Positions 25,066 through 36,630 of a stretch of DNA of 64,000 nt are shown in pieces; the first letter of the stretch is position 1; the number at the start of each line of letters is the position of its first letter. A program made the position numbers and the translations under genes. Below the pieces are notes generated by a model. It had not been told where the DNA came from. It ran no database searches and worked only from the letters and a program-made list of their open reading frames with translations. The stretch comes from Norana najaformis (taxonomy: Eukaryota > Annelida > Clitellata > Crassiclitellata > Hormogastridae). The stretch lies in NCBI GenBank assembly GCA_964023275.1, contig OZ029917.1:32826505-32890504 (forward strand), written 5' to 3'.

Positions 25066-25226
25066 TGTCTGCATTTATTAAGCGCCACTATCTAATGACT
25101 AAGCATCAGTCCATCGCGTTGGACAATTGTGACTGGTCCCTACACAATGGCCGTCCCAGGGAGGGTCGAACCCTTACTCTCTGAGTTACAAGTCTAGCGC
25201 TCTAACCAATCGGCTACCGTGCCCCA
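25066..25226 (-). mobile_element. tRNA-derived SINE, copy 2
   Basis: On the minus strand it starts GGGGCACGGTAGCCGATTGG with a perfect A box (TAGCCGATTGG) and B box (GGTTCGACCCT). It then shares TGTGTAGGGACC and CTTAGTCATTAGATAGTGGC with copy 1 at 13.6 kb. The better-preserved promoter boxes suggest it is the younger copy. Confidence 0.82.
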
Positions 25227-25804
25227 TTCCTCATTTGTTTTTGGTTCTGAAATGCCATCGCATGATAGGTATATGTGTTTGACTATTAGATTATTCTCGT
25301 TGCCTTGGGGCCCAGCCTCATCATCTTTCTACTTCGTCGCCAGTTTACAAATTGATGACAAGTTCTGTACATCGTCACTCGCTCGCTCCGCTGCTGCGAA
25401 TATTTCTATTGCTTGCAGCGCTCAAGCGGCTCGTTTTAATTGGCACCGTTATCGAGACGGCTCGGCTAAGCGCTAAGCAGATCTGGCCGTGCAGACGAAG
25501 AAAAAGAACAGATAGAAGAGGAAGAAGAACACGAAATCATACGAACATCATTAGAGGCGAAGAACGAACGATAGAAAAAAAGAAGAAACTATTCCTCTTT
25601 CTTTATGCTTTGTTCAAGACTTTAATTGTATACTGGTTATGTCTGAAACACTACACGCTAATGTGTCTGAATCTCTCTAGACACTGTGCTTCTAAGCCAT
25701 ACGTTGATTTTCACCCACCCAGCCGCCCACACTGTCCGAATGTGGGTCGCACTACTGGCCTGGCTAGCTGGTTGATGCGTATGTCAAGATGTCTTTGAAC
25801 GTGA

Positions 25805-26225
25805 GGATGCCGGTTGGAATCCTGGTCATGGCTTAATTCAGAGATTTGAAACTCGGGTTAACACGGTGAGAAGGCCTACACGGGAATCTTAAATGGCGTG
25901 ACGCCCAATCAAACGGGCAGCGATGGTGAAATGTAAATGCACGCTGTTTTCTATAGCAACCGCATGCCTCGACCCTGCTCATTTTCCAACGAATTAATCG
26001 GGTGAGATCCTTTACCACCGCTGCCCGTTTGAATGGGCGCCACGACACTCCGTGCTATCCCAAGATTTAAATCTCTGAAATATCCCACGACCGGGAGGCG
26101 AGCCGGCATCCCATTCCTCACGCTCAGAGGCGCCTTGAACGATCTCACCCGATAAATTCATTTGAAGAATGAGCAGGGCCGGGGCCTTACGGTCGCTATG
26201 GAAAAACATGTACATTTACATTTAT
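25805..26225. repeat. interleaved inverted repeat of the form A-B-A'-B'
   Basis: Segment A (25,805-25,930, starting GATGCCGGTTGGAATCCTGG) returns inverted at 26,011-26,110. The intervening segment B (25,931-26,008, TAGCAACCGCATGCCTCGAC) returns inverted at 26,141-26,225. The inverted copies follow in the same order, so this is not a simple palindrome. Copies are roughly 75-85% identical by eye. A contains a B-box-like GGTTGGAATCC, so it may derive from a SINE. Confidence 0.7.
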
Positions 26226-27874
26226 ATTTAGTAACTATGCTTTGTTACAAGTCAACCGATGTCTGCGAGCGTTCTGTAGCAACGCTAGTGTCTGCAATTG
26301 GCAGATATTACTTTAAGGAGTGATCAGCAGCAATTCTACTTCTGCCTGAGCCTTCTTCACCAAGAACCTGGAACCAGGCACCGATTATGACCATCGCTTC
26401 GGCGACAATCTTACCCGCGCATGCAGTCTGGTTAATCACATGTAGAGGAGGATGATAATAGCTGAAGGATTTAGAGGATGAGGATGATGATAACGAAGAG
26501 GAGCCAGGGACTGCCAGGAGTCAGTTGGAGGAGCGCGTCCGTCCTCAGGTGCGAGATAATGAGGATATTAGGCAGAGGATGCAATTACTTAGGTTGCTGA
26601 GGCGGGCAAAGACTTACCACTAAACGGTTATTTTATGAGAAAAACCAGTCGCTGAAGGAGTGGCAGGCTGCGACCCTCGACAGTTGAGACCTGGGAGCCA
26701 AGGGATGACGGGAAATGGGGAATATCATAGCCTTAGCGTGAATTCATCTGGCAAGCAATTTAGAACTAGCGAAAATTCGAATAAATTAGTCATTAAAAGT
26801 GAAGTAGACGACTGCGACAGACCCTCCAGATGCAAGGAAAAGGACAAAGGAGGACAAGAGTCAAGAGGAAAGAGGAAAGATGCAAGGAAAAGGACAAAGG
26901 AGGACAAGAGTCAAGAGGAAAGATGTAAGGAAAAGGACAGAGGAGGACAAAAGGAAAGAGGAAAGAGGACAATTGCAAAGAAAAGAACAGAGGAGGACAG
27001 CAGTCAGAAGGAAAGAGGACAGATGCAGCCAAAAACAGAAATAGAAGCAGAGTCGAACCAAGAGCAGCAAGAAAAGACTTTGACAAAACAAAGAGACAGA
27101 CACAGAGACAGACACAGAGACAAAAAGAGGCAGAGCTAAAGAAAGAAGTAGTATAACGGGCAGACAGACCGATAAGCTCACCACAAAGGAAAGACACAAA
27201 GAAAGAGAGACGGAGGCTGAAAAAGAGAATTACACAAAGGCAGCGACCGAGACGGAGACAGATACACAGGACGTTACACTGTTACACATTTCTCCATTCT
27301 TCTTGCGTAGCAGTTCAGTGAAAACTTAAAACTGACCTCCTTTGCCCTCTCTCATCCGATTGCTAACTATCACCAACCTACGAATATCCACGATAGAAAA
27401 ACACGTTCCGCCGTAGCATCCCATTGGCTCAACTGAACTGACCACTCCAGATTTCAACCTGGAACCGAATGTTTGACTTAACAATCCGGGTTTGGATATG
27501 CGACTAAAAAGTCAGTGAATAAGTTGGTTTCTCAGCTGTCGCAACGTTTGTACGGTGCCGAGTAATATTTGGCATTGATGTTTACATATACATTTAAACT
27601 GAAGCAGCTTAAGTTGTTAGAGGCGTAAGCTGAGAAGTAAACGGCAAATCCTGCGAAAAACTGGCCCTTGTCCAAGACCTTGAAATTTGTCCATAGTAAA
27701 CTCAAGTGCCGAACAGCGGGAAACGAGCGCTTGCTCTACGTTCCACTTCGGACACGGGCGCTCAACGTTTTACTATAAGGCACACTCTGAGACTCAGACA
27801 AAATGAGTCTCAGACAAAGGGTCTGGCAATAAAACTAATAAAAACATATCGAGTCATGTCAGACCAGAACTCAC

Positions 27875-27956
27875 CTTTTGGTGGCAGCGCACTGAGGCGT
27901 GGCAGCGACTTGGATTCTCTGCCACTCGGATCCATCTGAGATCCCGTCGGAGTTCC
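27875..27956 (-). CDS. C2CD2L: C2CD2L-like exon: Ser/Pro-rich linker
   Basis: The acceptor is GTCTGGTTCAG and the donor GTGAGT; phase runs 0 to 1. It encodes GTPTGSQMDPSGRESKSLPR then LSALPPK, a Ser/Pro-rich linker like the GTPTSSTPRPS linker after the TMEM24 C2 domain. It joins in frame on both sides. Confidence 0.68.
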
Positions 27957-28423
27957 CTGAACCAGACATTCAAAATATTCAATACTTCGTGAACATGTAT
28001 CGTTGCTGTGTGTGAGGTTCGAATCCAAGTGAGGGGCACAAAATTGAGAATCTGATATGCAATCTACGGTTAGGTTAGTACCAGGTGAATACTTGGTGGT
28101 TAGAAGGACAATTGACTGGGGATTTGCAGCGCCGTTCACTGATCCATTTGCTTCTGAATTCTCGAAATATCAGTGTGATGCGAACAACTGTTTCACGCAG
28201 AATTTTGTACTTTAAGGAACAATGTGAACTATTATGATAGGCCTGTATGAGTCCGGAAATTTAGATTGAGCATTTTAGGGATCTTATGAAAAGCGTAGAC
28301 CGATCAATTCATACAAAAACTCCAACTTTTTGGTGCCACAGTGAACTGCGAAAAGCTCTATCTTGCTTAGATTCTCTGCCACTTACTTACTTACAAGCAG
28401 AGATAGGTCGCAAATAAACTCAC

Positions 28424-28494
28424 AAGTGCTGGAAGCGAGATGGGTTCTGCCGCTGAAACAGTCACAGTTGGAGAGGAACCAAACCCAGAAATGT
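28424..28494 (-). CDS. C2CD2L: C2CD2L-like exon: Ser/Thr-rich linker (putative)
   Basis: A 71-nt exon lies between a strong acceptor (TTTTCTCTTGCAG) and a strong donor (GTGAGT), phase 1 to 0. It encodes ISGFGSSPTVTVSAAEPISL then PAL. It does not join in frame to the exon ending at 31,414, so at least one further exon is needed between them. Confidence 0.55.
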
Positions 28495-28544
28495 CTGCAA
28501 GAGAAAAGAATTTACTATGAATGAACGAATTTTCTAATCTAGTT

Positions 28545-28640
28545 TATGTATATGTATGTATACATGTATGTATGTATGTATCTTTGTATGTATGTATGTA
28601 TTCATGTGCACTTGTGCATATGTATGCATGTATGCATCTA
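28545..28640. repeat. (GTAT)n-like array
   Basis: TATGTATGTATGTATC units, degenerate, in an intron of the C2CD2L-like gene. Confidence 0.8.
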
Positions 28641-30394
28641 GGCCTATATAAATATGCCTGTACGTATGTAGGCCTATCTGACTATTAAACGGCGCCTTAC
28701 GAAGCCTCTATTTATGCTATGATATCGATTCAGTGTTGCTCTGCATGGGTTATATTGCAGACTCGGAAGAGATGCCCGTCGTCTGATCATCTGAATGCCA
28801 AGTTTCGATTCAGATGAAGGATGATCAGTTTCATCAAATAACACATACAACTGAACGCATACAAACAAATACCATTAATAAGATTAAGTAGACTATAGCG
28901 GCTGTTCAATTTCATATCAATTTCAAATATCAATTACAAGGGTTTACCGACGATTCCATATGAGATACTGATCAAAGTCTGAAAATAGTCTAAGTTAGTC
29001 TATAGTGGCCTTTAAACATAAGTTTCATGCCACTAATAATCCTAATTACAGTCCATAGTAATAATCGTAATCGTAGGCCTAATCGTAATTCCGAGATTTC
29101 TACAGCGCTCAACGAAAGCCACGTCGCGGGGACCAGCTTATTCACAGGAGCTCAGTAAAAACAAAATCGATAGGCAAAAGGGTTCGGTTCCAGGTCAAGT
29201 AGTAATAGTAGCCTTTAAATATCATTTTGGCTCACTATTATCGTAACAGCTCAGAGGTTGGTTTCCTGAGGCCACTTGGTGAGCTATCAATAGTAAGCTT
29301 ACTTGATTCGCCAGGTGGCGCTATACATTCGACGTTTGGACTTAGCGACAGGATGGATGTTGGCAGCTCAGCCGAGTCGAGGATTGTTACCTGCAGACAA
29401 TATGAAAAGATTCCTGTTCGTAGCTACTTTAAATAGAGATCGCTGTATAAGTGGAATTTTCTTACCAATGATTAATCCAAATTCATCGTCAGTGATGTCG
29501 CACATACCGCCAGTGTTTTAGTTGTAAAAAAGAGCTAGGGTTCGAATTTTTCACACATTACCAAAGTACACGAATCAGGTAAAAATCTAATGGTGCTAAT
29601 ATGTTGCACATGAAACAAATGATGACTCGTCAGATGTTTTAGAGTCTCCTCTTTAAATTTATTTACACCAAAAAAACAAGCATTAAACTGATCACACATC
29701 GTATCATAAATTGGTGTTTGCAAAAATAACAAAGAACATAGGCCTAATTTAAAGAACTCTTACACTTTAGTTCACAAAAATATTTTGAACTATGTTTTGT
29801 AACTTTTCTATTTGGTAGTCCAGTGGCTTGCCAGCTTTAAACCAAGAAATAACTTTTTTTTCTACATTACACGCTTTAAGAGGCGGAACATTGGTGCCAA
29901 TCATCAAACAGATCATTCACTGAACTATCCAGAAGCCTGTTTCTTCTAGTAGTGTGAGAGAGAATCATTTGACTGAAATCCTCTGTTGTCACCCTCACCA
30001 GATGAAACAGGTAGAACTTCCAACAAATTAATAAGAGTCTGTAATTTTTGGTCAAGCATTACACCATTATTCTTTTTAAACATAGAATATTTAAGCAAAA
30101 ATAAAACGCATTAGAGAATTTGGATTAATCTTTAATTCTGCAAACTGGTTCTCTGTTCTCAACCATAAACCATATTGATAGGCAAGTAACTAATTTACTT
30201 CAAAAACACACTTTAAATAATTGGACCCACCAAAATCTTTTTGGTGACTTAGCTGAGGGGGTTAGAAGAAGAGCAAGGGGGTTGAACCCCCAACAACTAA
30301 AACACTGCATGCTGCTGAGGTTCTCGTTGTCATCATCTTTAAAGTTGTCAAACAATGGTCACCCGCTACTTCCAAGTAGGTCTTTCCAATTCAA

Positions 30395-30620
30395 CACTTA
30401 TATCATCATTATCATCTACACCATCGCCGTCATCATCATCAACAACATTTCCACCATCATCGTCTCTTCTTTTGCTTCTTCATTACTGTCATAATCATCA
30501 ACACCATCATCATCTTCTTCATTACCAGCAACAACAACAGAATCATCATCAATCCATCGTCAGTGTGATCACCATCGCCGCCGATAACGTCATCCTGCAG
30601 TAATTATCATCGTCATCATC
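30395..30620. repeat. (ATC)n-like array
   Basis: Degenerate CATCATCATC and CACCATCATC units over about 220 bp. Confidence 0.75.
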
Positions 30621-30769
30621 AACAAGCGTATATTAGGCCTAAGCAAAATAGGCGATGTGTTTCAACCTACCTCTGCATACAACCAACCCCGGTCTCCCCT
30701 ACACAAGTTAACGAAACTGAATAGAAGAGCGTAAAACAGCGTAAGAAAAGTAACATAGCAACATGAAAA

Positions 30770-30945
30770 AATTAGATTGTAAAGAATAGAATAGAAAAGA
30801 AAGAATAAAATAGAATGGAAAAAATGAATGGAGTAGAATAGAATAGAGAAGAATAGAAACGAAAGTAAATAATATAGTAGAAAAGAAAAAAGAAGAAAGA
30901 AAAAATTGAAAGAACAGAAAAGAAAAGAGTAGAACAGAGTGTTGG
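30770..30945. repeat. AGAATAGAAA-type A-rich tandem
   Basis: Degenerate GAATAGAATAGAAAAGAAAG units. A second block of the same kind lies at 31,205-31,290. Confidence 0.72.
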
Positions 30946-31413
30946 GTTTTCGGGCATTCTCGGTGGCTGGAATTCAGTGCCCAGCACTGTGCGTTTCGTC
31001 TGTTTCTTATGTCATTCAGGTATAAACTTAAGACAATTCTGTTTCCACTTTCTTTTATACCGTAGCCTGATTTCTGGTTTCTCTGACCTACCGGAATTCA
31101 ACAAGGCTTCTCCTACGGATTATGCTTTTTGATTATGATTTCACTTGAAGCGTCCACTGACTGACGTCATGGGCATTATGATAACGGCGTTACAGAAGTC
31201 ATTAGATTAGGTTAGAATAGAAAAGAAAGAATAGAACTGAACAGAGTAGAATAAACAAGAAAGGCAAGGACAGAATAGAAAAGACTGTGGAGGACCCAAG
31301 GGACCAGATCCTTTAACTGATTCAATTGAGTTGGAATGAATTGGTGTAGTTAAGGACCTGGTGAAGGTCAGTTGAGGTCAGTTTCATAGAGAGGCCTGCT
31401 CAGGGCGTTATAC

Positions 31414-31523
31414 CTCGACGGTCAGAGCACCGAAGGTCATTGGTCCTCTTCCGGTCAGTGGAAGCACATGGCGCGTCCGAACAAAGTCATCAGACGTCAG
31501 AAAGGCCATTCCAAGGAAATTAC
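31414..31523 (-). CDS. C2CD2L: C2CD2L-like exon: last C2 strands
   Basis: The acceptor is GTGATTGTAG and the donor GTATAA; phase runs 1 to 0. It encodes GNFLGMAFLTSDDFVRTRHV then LPLTGRGPMTFGALTVE. The FLG motif and closing strand are the usual end of a C2 domain and match the order seen in TMEM24 (LLG..., PLTPGPG...). Confidence 0.83.
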
Positions 31524-31719
31524 CTACAATCACACTAATTCAAATGACACATAGAATAAAGTGCATGGCTGGTCTGAGTGGGATTCGAAACCATAGATGT
31601 ACACGCAGGGTGTCACCCGCTCATTATATGTAATAATTATATGCACTGAGAAATTGACAGGCCTACATTAACAGATATACATACACATCCACATAGGCAC
31701 ACTGATGTACTTAAATCTT

Positions 31720-31862
31720 TATAAGCATACATATTTACATACATATTTATACATGCATTTACATATTCAGACATGCATACATACATACATGCATAACATA
31801 CATACATACGTGCATGCATACATTCATATATACGAACATACATACTACCTATACATATACAC
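31720..31862. repeat. (CATA)n-like array
   Basis: ACATACATATTTATACATGC and CATACATACATACATGCATA units. Confidence 0.82.
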
Positions 31863-31953
31863 AAAGCTACGTATCTTTAGTTCTTATGCTGCGACTGTTT
31901 TAAGCTAAACGATGGCGATGAAGAGATAAAATCTTTAATAATTGATAATTCAC

Positions 31954-32018
31954 CATTTTCAGGCCTGACTTTGTCATGCAATTCAAACGTCAACTTCTTC
32001 GTCGTTTGGTCGAGATCG
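31954..32018 (-). CDS. C2CD2L: C2CD2L-like exon: C2 domain strands 4-5
   Basis: A short exon of 65 nt with acceptor GATTTCTTCTAG and donor GTGAAT; phase runs 2 to 1. Joined to the previous exon it gives HFVFDLDQTTKKLTFELHD, the typical C2 pattern F-x-F-x-L...L-x-F-x-V-x-D. It lies just left of the (GACT)n array at 32,071-32,152. Confidence 0.78.
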
Positions 32019-32070
32019 CTAGAAGAAATCAGAGAAACCAGTGCAGCAATAAATCCGAACGTTTCTCTTT

Positions 32071-32152
32071 GACTGACTGACTGACTGACTGACTGACTGA
32101 CTGACTGACTGACTGACTGACTGACTGACTGACTGACTGACTGACTGACTGA
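32071..32152. repeat. (GACT)20 microsatellite
   Basis: Perfect GACT array of 82 bp, 53 bp from the start of the C2 exon at 31,954-32,018. It is the reverse-complement motif of the (AGTC) array at 22.8 kb. Confidence 0.96.
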
Positions 32153-32348
32153 ATAACTCACTGAGATGGACAGAGGCAGAGAATGACAGATGACGAAAAG
32201 AAGGATGAAACTGTAAAGTAAGATAATCCAATATAAGCTGATGACTTCTATAGCGCCTTTATTACGATGCATGGTCTAGTAGTTTAGCCTAGTTAGTCAA
32301 TTGTGCATTGTACAGTATATCCAACGACTGATGTAGACATGTTCTTAC

Positions 32349-32457
32349 AAGACAAAGTGTTCGTCAAAGAACGGATTCGTGGTGTTCTTGACAGAACTGG
32401 TGACGTATTTCTGGACAGGAGAATCCATCAGAGCCACGCAGAACGGCTGCAAAGAAC
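32349..32457 (-). CDS. C2CD2L: C2CD2L-like exon: C2 domain strands 2-4
   Basis: The acceptor is TTTGTGTAG and the donor GTAAGA; phase runs 1 to 2. It encodes PFCVALMDSPVQKYVTSSVK then NTTNPFFDEHFVF. The T-x-N-P-x-F-x-E-x-F core is diagnostic of C2 domains. The second codon position of the last Phe is completed by the next exon. The residues are not the full Asp set of calcium-binding C2 domains, so a calcium-independent fold is likely. Confidence 0.85.
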
Positions 32458-32842
32458 CTACACAAAGATACCAAAGGACTTGATTACTTCATCTGCAACT
32501 CAGCGATTAACCCACTTTCATTTCTTTCGGTAAGTTACTAGCAATCGATTGACCAACATCTTCCGTGAGTGAGCGAGTGTGAGTGAGTGATTGAGTGAGA
32601 GAGTGAATGAATGAGTGAACGAGCGAGCGAGTGAGTGACTGACTAACTGAGTTATTGACTGGTTGATTGATTGGTTGATTGATTGACCGACTGATTGATT
32701 GATTGATTATTTCACTCTAGCTTCATGAAATCAAACTTTCGCCATTTCGAAGCCCTGGAAAGCATGGCTTGCATTCGTGGCAGCCTGGCTAGTTGTCTAA
32801 TGTTAACAGTTTCTCACTCCAGTGACAGATGGCCCCACTTAC

Positions 32843-32933
32843 CGTAGTCTTTCTCTTGTGATGTTCCCAATCCGTTGGCCTTGATGACTTTGACCAGCAG
32901 CTTTCTCCTTGGTTCTGGTACGTTTCCGAACAG
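32843..32933 (-). CDS. C2CD2L: C2CD2L-like exon: first strand of C2 domain
   Basis: The acceptor is ATGTATAG and the donor GTAAGT; the exon ends in phase 1. It encodes about 30 residues, PEPRRKLLVKVIKANGLGT, the standard beta-1 strand and turn of a C2 domain (L-x-V-x-V-x-x-A-x-x-L). Confidence 0.8.
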
Positions 32934-34682
32934 CTATACATAGAAGATACAAGCTACTAAATTAGTAGTAGTTGTAGCTATTCTAGTATAGTTGTTGTTA
33001 TAGGCCTAATCATTATTATCATCATTTATGATAAGATTTCTATGTGACAAATTTCGTTTTCTTCGTTGCATTGAAGCTATTCCTGGTTATTCTTTGAATG
33101 GCTCACAAATGAGGCAACCATTTGGTTTTCTTAGGATTTCAGCCAGCAATGAATCATTCACAGAGTCATGGTGGTGCCGTCGTATTTTTCCGTAGCTGAT
33201 AAGAGTCACCTTGAATGACCTAGCATTCATGCGTTAACAGCTTGCCCGAGTAGTCTCAGCTGCCTAATGTGGCAGAAATGAATCGTTATCGTTCGCTTTC
33301 AAGCCGCTGTCAATGATGAAACAGAAATAAGAAATACGGTTTAAATGATTCGATGCGTTTCACGTTTAAAGGAATTGGTAATGATTGGACACGAAGGCCT
33401 ACACATACGTGGTTGGCAGCTGATGTGGTTTGGGCATGGTGGCTTGATTCGAAATGTTCCAGTTGGTTGCTTCCGGTCACTGGACCTGAAAGATGATGCT
33501 TCGTCCAGAGAGGAAGATGAACTTCCGTTCCTGAGATTGTATCACGAACCAGCCGCTCTATTTTATCTACGTCTATGTTAGTCTACAAATAGATATTTTA
33601 CTCAATATGAAAAATGTACATTTAAAGACAGGCTGAAATAAGTTTACTTTCTCATATAAATGTAAAAAAACATACTTAAATGTAACTATATATATTATTT
33701 ATTATTCTGTTTGTCTCTGTCTGTGTGTGTCTCTGTCTGTCTCTGTCTGTCTCTCTCTCTGTTCTCTCTGTCACTCTCTTTCTTGTTTTCTAACAAGCAG
33801 ATGTCTCCATGGGTTTAATCAGAGCTTAGGGAGTACAGGAGTTAGAAGGGTTGACGTGAGCAGTATGGCCACCGTATCCGCCTCAAATGTTCTGTTATTC
33901 TTAACTTGTGGATCTCTGTGTCTCCTGTGTTTATAGGCGCATATATCCAGATTCCATTAAATCGCTCATTCTTGCCAAGGATGAGTCGGATGGAGCTCTT
34001 CTTTGTAATAACATTCTTGCAAAATACAACCCCACTAAATCAATAGGATCCGGATATATGCTTTTCAGGGTCTTTGCATATAGTCCATAGTAGAAGATCA
34101 TCTTGTCAAAGTCCAGTGTAATCTAACCTGATCTGATCTGATATGATCTTGTGACTTCTATAACACTGTCATCACAATGCAGGGAAGGCATCATTCGATA
34201 TTCCTCATCGTTAATGAACTCAAAAATCATTTATGGTATCGTAGAAAGCACCTCTTATTAACTTCTCTTAAAGCGGCGCTACACAAATTTCTTATTACAA
34301 TTACAATCGATGGTAGCTTCAAGCAACACCGTAATCAAAAATCGTAATCCGTGGGGTAAGCCCGGCAGAAACCGATGTCTAGCGCGATGTCAGTTCAGGA
34401 ACAGTTGGCTTGGAAAACCAGTCAAAATGCACAATGGCCATAGGAGCACATGTTCTCAAACCAAAGGCTGACGAGCAGCGCCTTCGAAATATACTTAGAA
34501 GGCTCCATATGAATGCTCAGGTACATGGCATTGCATTTCTTAAACTTTAACCAAGTTACGTGATTCGGTAGCTTATACGAGTAAAACTAAATCTACAACG
34601 GGCTCCATAAAAATCCTCAGGACCTATATTCAAAGTTACTTCAACAACACGGCTCGTCGTAAATAACAGAGCAATAGCCCAC

Positions 34683-34781
34683 TTCCTGATTTGGTTTGAC
34701 TTCGAGTTTCATTTTTGGTTCGGTTGGGAAGTAGACTGTCAGTTTGGAACCATCTTCAGAAGATAAAAAGACGCCTTCAGC
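34683..34781 (-). CDS. C2CD2L: C2CD2L-like exon: SMP-domain segment
   Basis: A 33-codon segment, phase 0 to 0, follows acceptor TTGTATTAG. It contains LTVYFPTEPKMKLEVKPNQE, which resembles the LTLPPTQLEV strand of TMEM24. The donor GTGGGC is weak, so the 3' boundary is the least certain part. Confidence 0.55.
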
Positions 34782-35253
34782 CTAATACAACAAAACATAA
34801 CAGATCATAAATGAATGCAGGCGAGTAAGAACCATTGTCTACCAGCAGTACACACTAATTGTTCTGCTAACTAAAGTCTTAAACGCTCAGACATGCATAA
34901 TCAGATTCATATAAAATAAGCTCTGGTAAGGTGAGGTATGTAAGGTAAGTACAATAAGGTAACACGTACATGCACAAGGTAAGCTAAAGCAAGATATGGC
35001 AATGTAAGGCAGTGTGAGGGCGAAGTAGGCTATGGTAGCATATGCTAAGGAAGGCAAGGTAAGTTGAGGTAGGTCTAACGTAATGAAAGGTAAAGCAAGC
35101 CAACTTATTTAATGCAAGGTTTGTCCTCAAGGTAACAAGAGACTCGGGCTTTAGTTGGCTTCCACTGAAACCAGGGCAGACAGACAAAGACAGACAAAGA
35201 CAATCAGACAACGATAGCCATATAAAGACAGGCAGACAAAAATAGGCATATAA

Positions 35254-35386
<133 letters not shown>

Positions 35387-35539
35387 TAAGGGCGTAAGCA
35401 AACGACAAATGACAGCTGAACAACTGACGTAGCAAAGTTAGAAACGGACAGATAAACACACAGATAATGAGAGGCAGACACAGAGAAAGAGAAACAGAGA
35501 GACAGAGAGTGACTTAGAGAGAGACCGAGAGAGAGAGAG

Positions 35540-35581
<42 letters not shown>

Positions 35582-35801
35582 CAGAGAGTGAATGAGAGAG
35601 AGGAGATTAACGTGCCAAACGTCAAAGTTGAGTCAGAGGCAAAAAGAATAAAAAGATAAGAAAATACATATATAAGAAACCAGATAGGAATGAGCAATTG
35701 AAGATGGATAGGAAGACACCAGAATAGGCAGACAGATAGGCAGATAAACAGTCAAACCAACAGACACACAGACAGTTACAGACACAGATACATAATCTTA
35801 C

Positions 35802-35924
35802 GATTCCGTGGAATTCGAAAACAATGACATGGCAGTCGATGGAGCAGACAGCATTAGGAGTGGCCTTCGAAGTCAAGCTGAGCACCATCTCGAACCTCTT
35901 CCACTCAACAGTTGCCGTCAAAAC
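35802..35924 (-). CDS. C2CD2L: C2CD2L-like exon: SMP-domain segment (putative)
   Basis: A 41-codon open segment (VEWKRFEMVLSLTSKATP...VIVFEFHGI), phase 0 to 0, lies between an acceptor TATATTCAG and a donor GTAAGA. The alternating hydrophobic strands resemble the central SMP beta strands. Placement depends on orientation, splice signals and frame with its neighbour; direct sequence similarity is weak. Confidence 0.55.
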
Positions 35925-36329
35925 CTGAATATACGGATACAACACAATACGACATGGTATGAAAAGTATTTATGGTAATTTAACGAAAATTCATATAGCA
36001 CCGTGGGACAGCTTCACAAAATTGACGTGTATCCGTTCACGTGACGAGAGAGCATATGTGACTTAAGAAACATTTAAGACATAGGCCATGTTTGGTTTCA
36101 TCAAGCAGTTCGACAAAGTAAGAGTTACTCGCATAACATTTAATAGGATCTGCGTGGCTATTGGACAGCTGGGTCCATGCTGTGCGCACCAACTACTTTT
36201 CTCAACTTAAACGCTCGCGGCTGTAATCTATCAATTGCACCTAATTCATGAGGAAATGTAATGTCAAAATTTATATAGCTCAGCTGTTGAAATAGCCCCA
36301 GGCATCATATCTGAAGCACAGAGAGAACG

Positions 36330-36330
<1 letters not shown>

Positions 36331-36401
<71 letters not shown>
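36331..36401. repeat. (TA)n followed by (GA)n
   Basis: (TA)22 at 36,331-36,375 joins directly to (GA)12 ending about 36,400. Confidence 0.95.
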
Positions 36402-36408
<7 letters not shown>

Positions 36409-36559
36409 CCATACAGTAGTTATAGAGATGGGCAACATTATTCAACAATTGGAAGTTCTCTGAGATCCAGGGAAGTACCACCGAGGCAGTTGCACCCACA
36501 CATTACTAGGCGACATTGTTGAAAGAGTTCTTTGTCGATGAAGAAGTAAGCATTCGATT

Positions 36560-36630
36560 ATAATTATTATTGTTATAGTTGTTATTATTATTACTACTAC
36601 TACTACTACTACTACTACTATTACTATTAT
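36560..36630. repeat. (TAT)/(TAC) trinucleotide tract
   Basis: TTATTATTATTACTACTACT units, 36,575-36,630. A GAT-rich cluster occurs at 37,150-37,205 as well. Confidence 0.85.

Noticed and set aside
29461..29510. Short exon candidate of the C2CD2L-like gene ending at a GTAAGA donor
   Set aside because: The fitting frame meets a stop before any usable acceptor.
30660..30710. 28-nt microexon candidate between 31.4 and 28.5 kb (phase 0 to 1)
   Set aside because: Phases would fit, but the encoded residues do not resemble the expected C2 end and such short matches arise by chance.
22801..32152. CRISPR-like or regularly spaced repeats
   Set aside because: All periodic signals are contiguous tandem repeats without unique spacers, and the DNA is animal nuclear.
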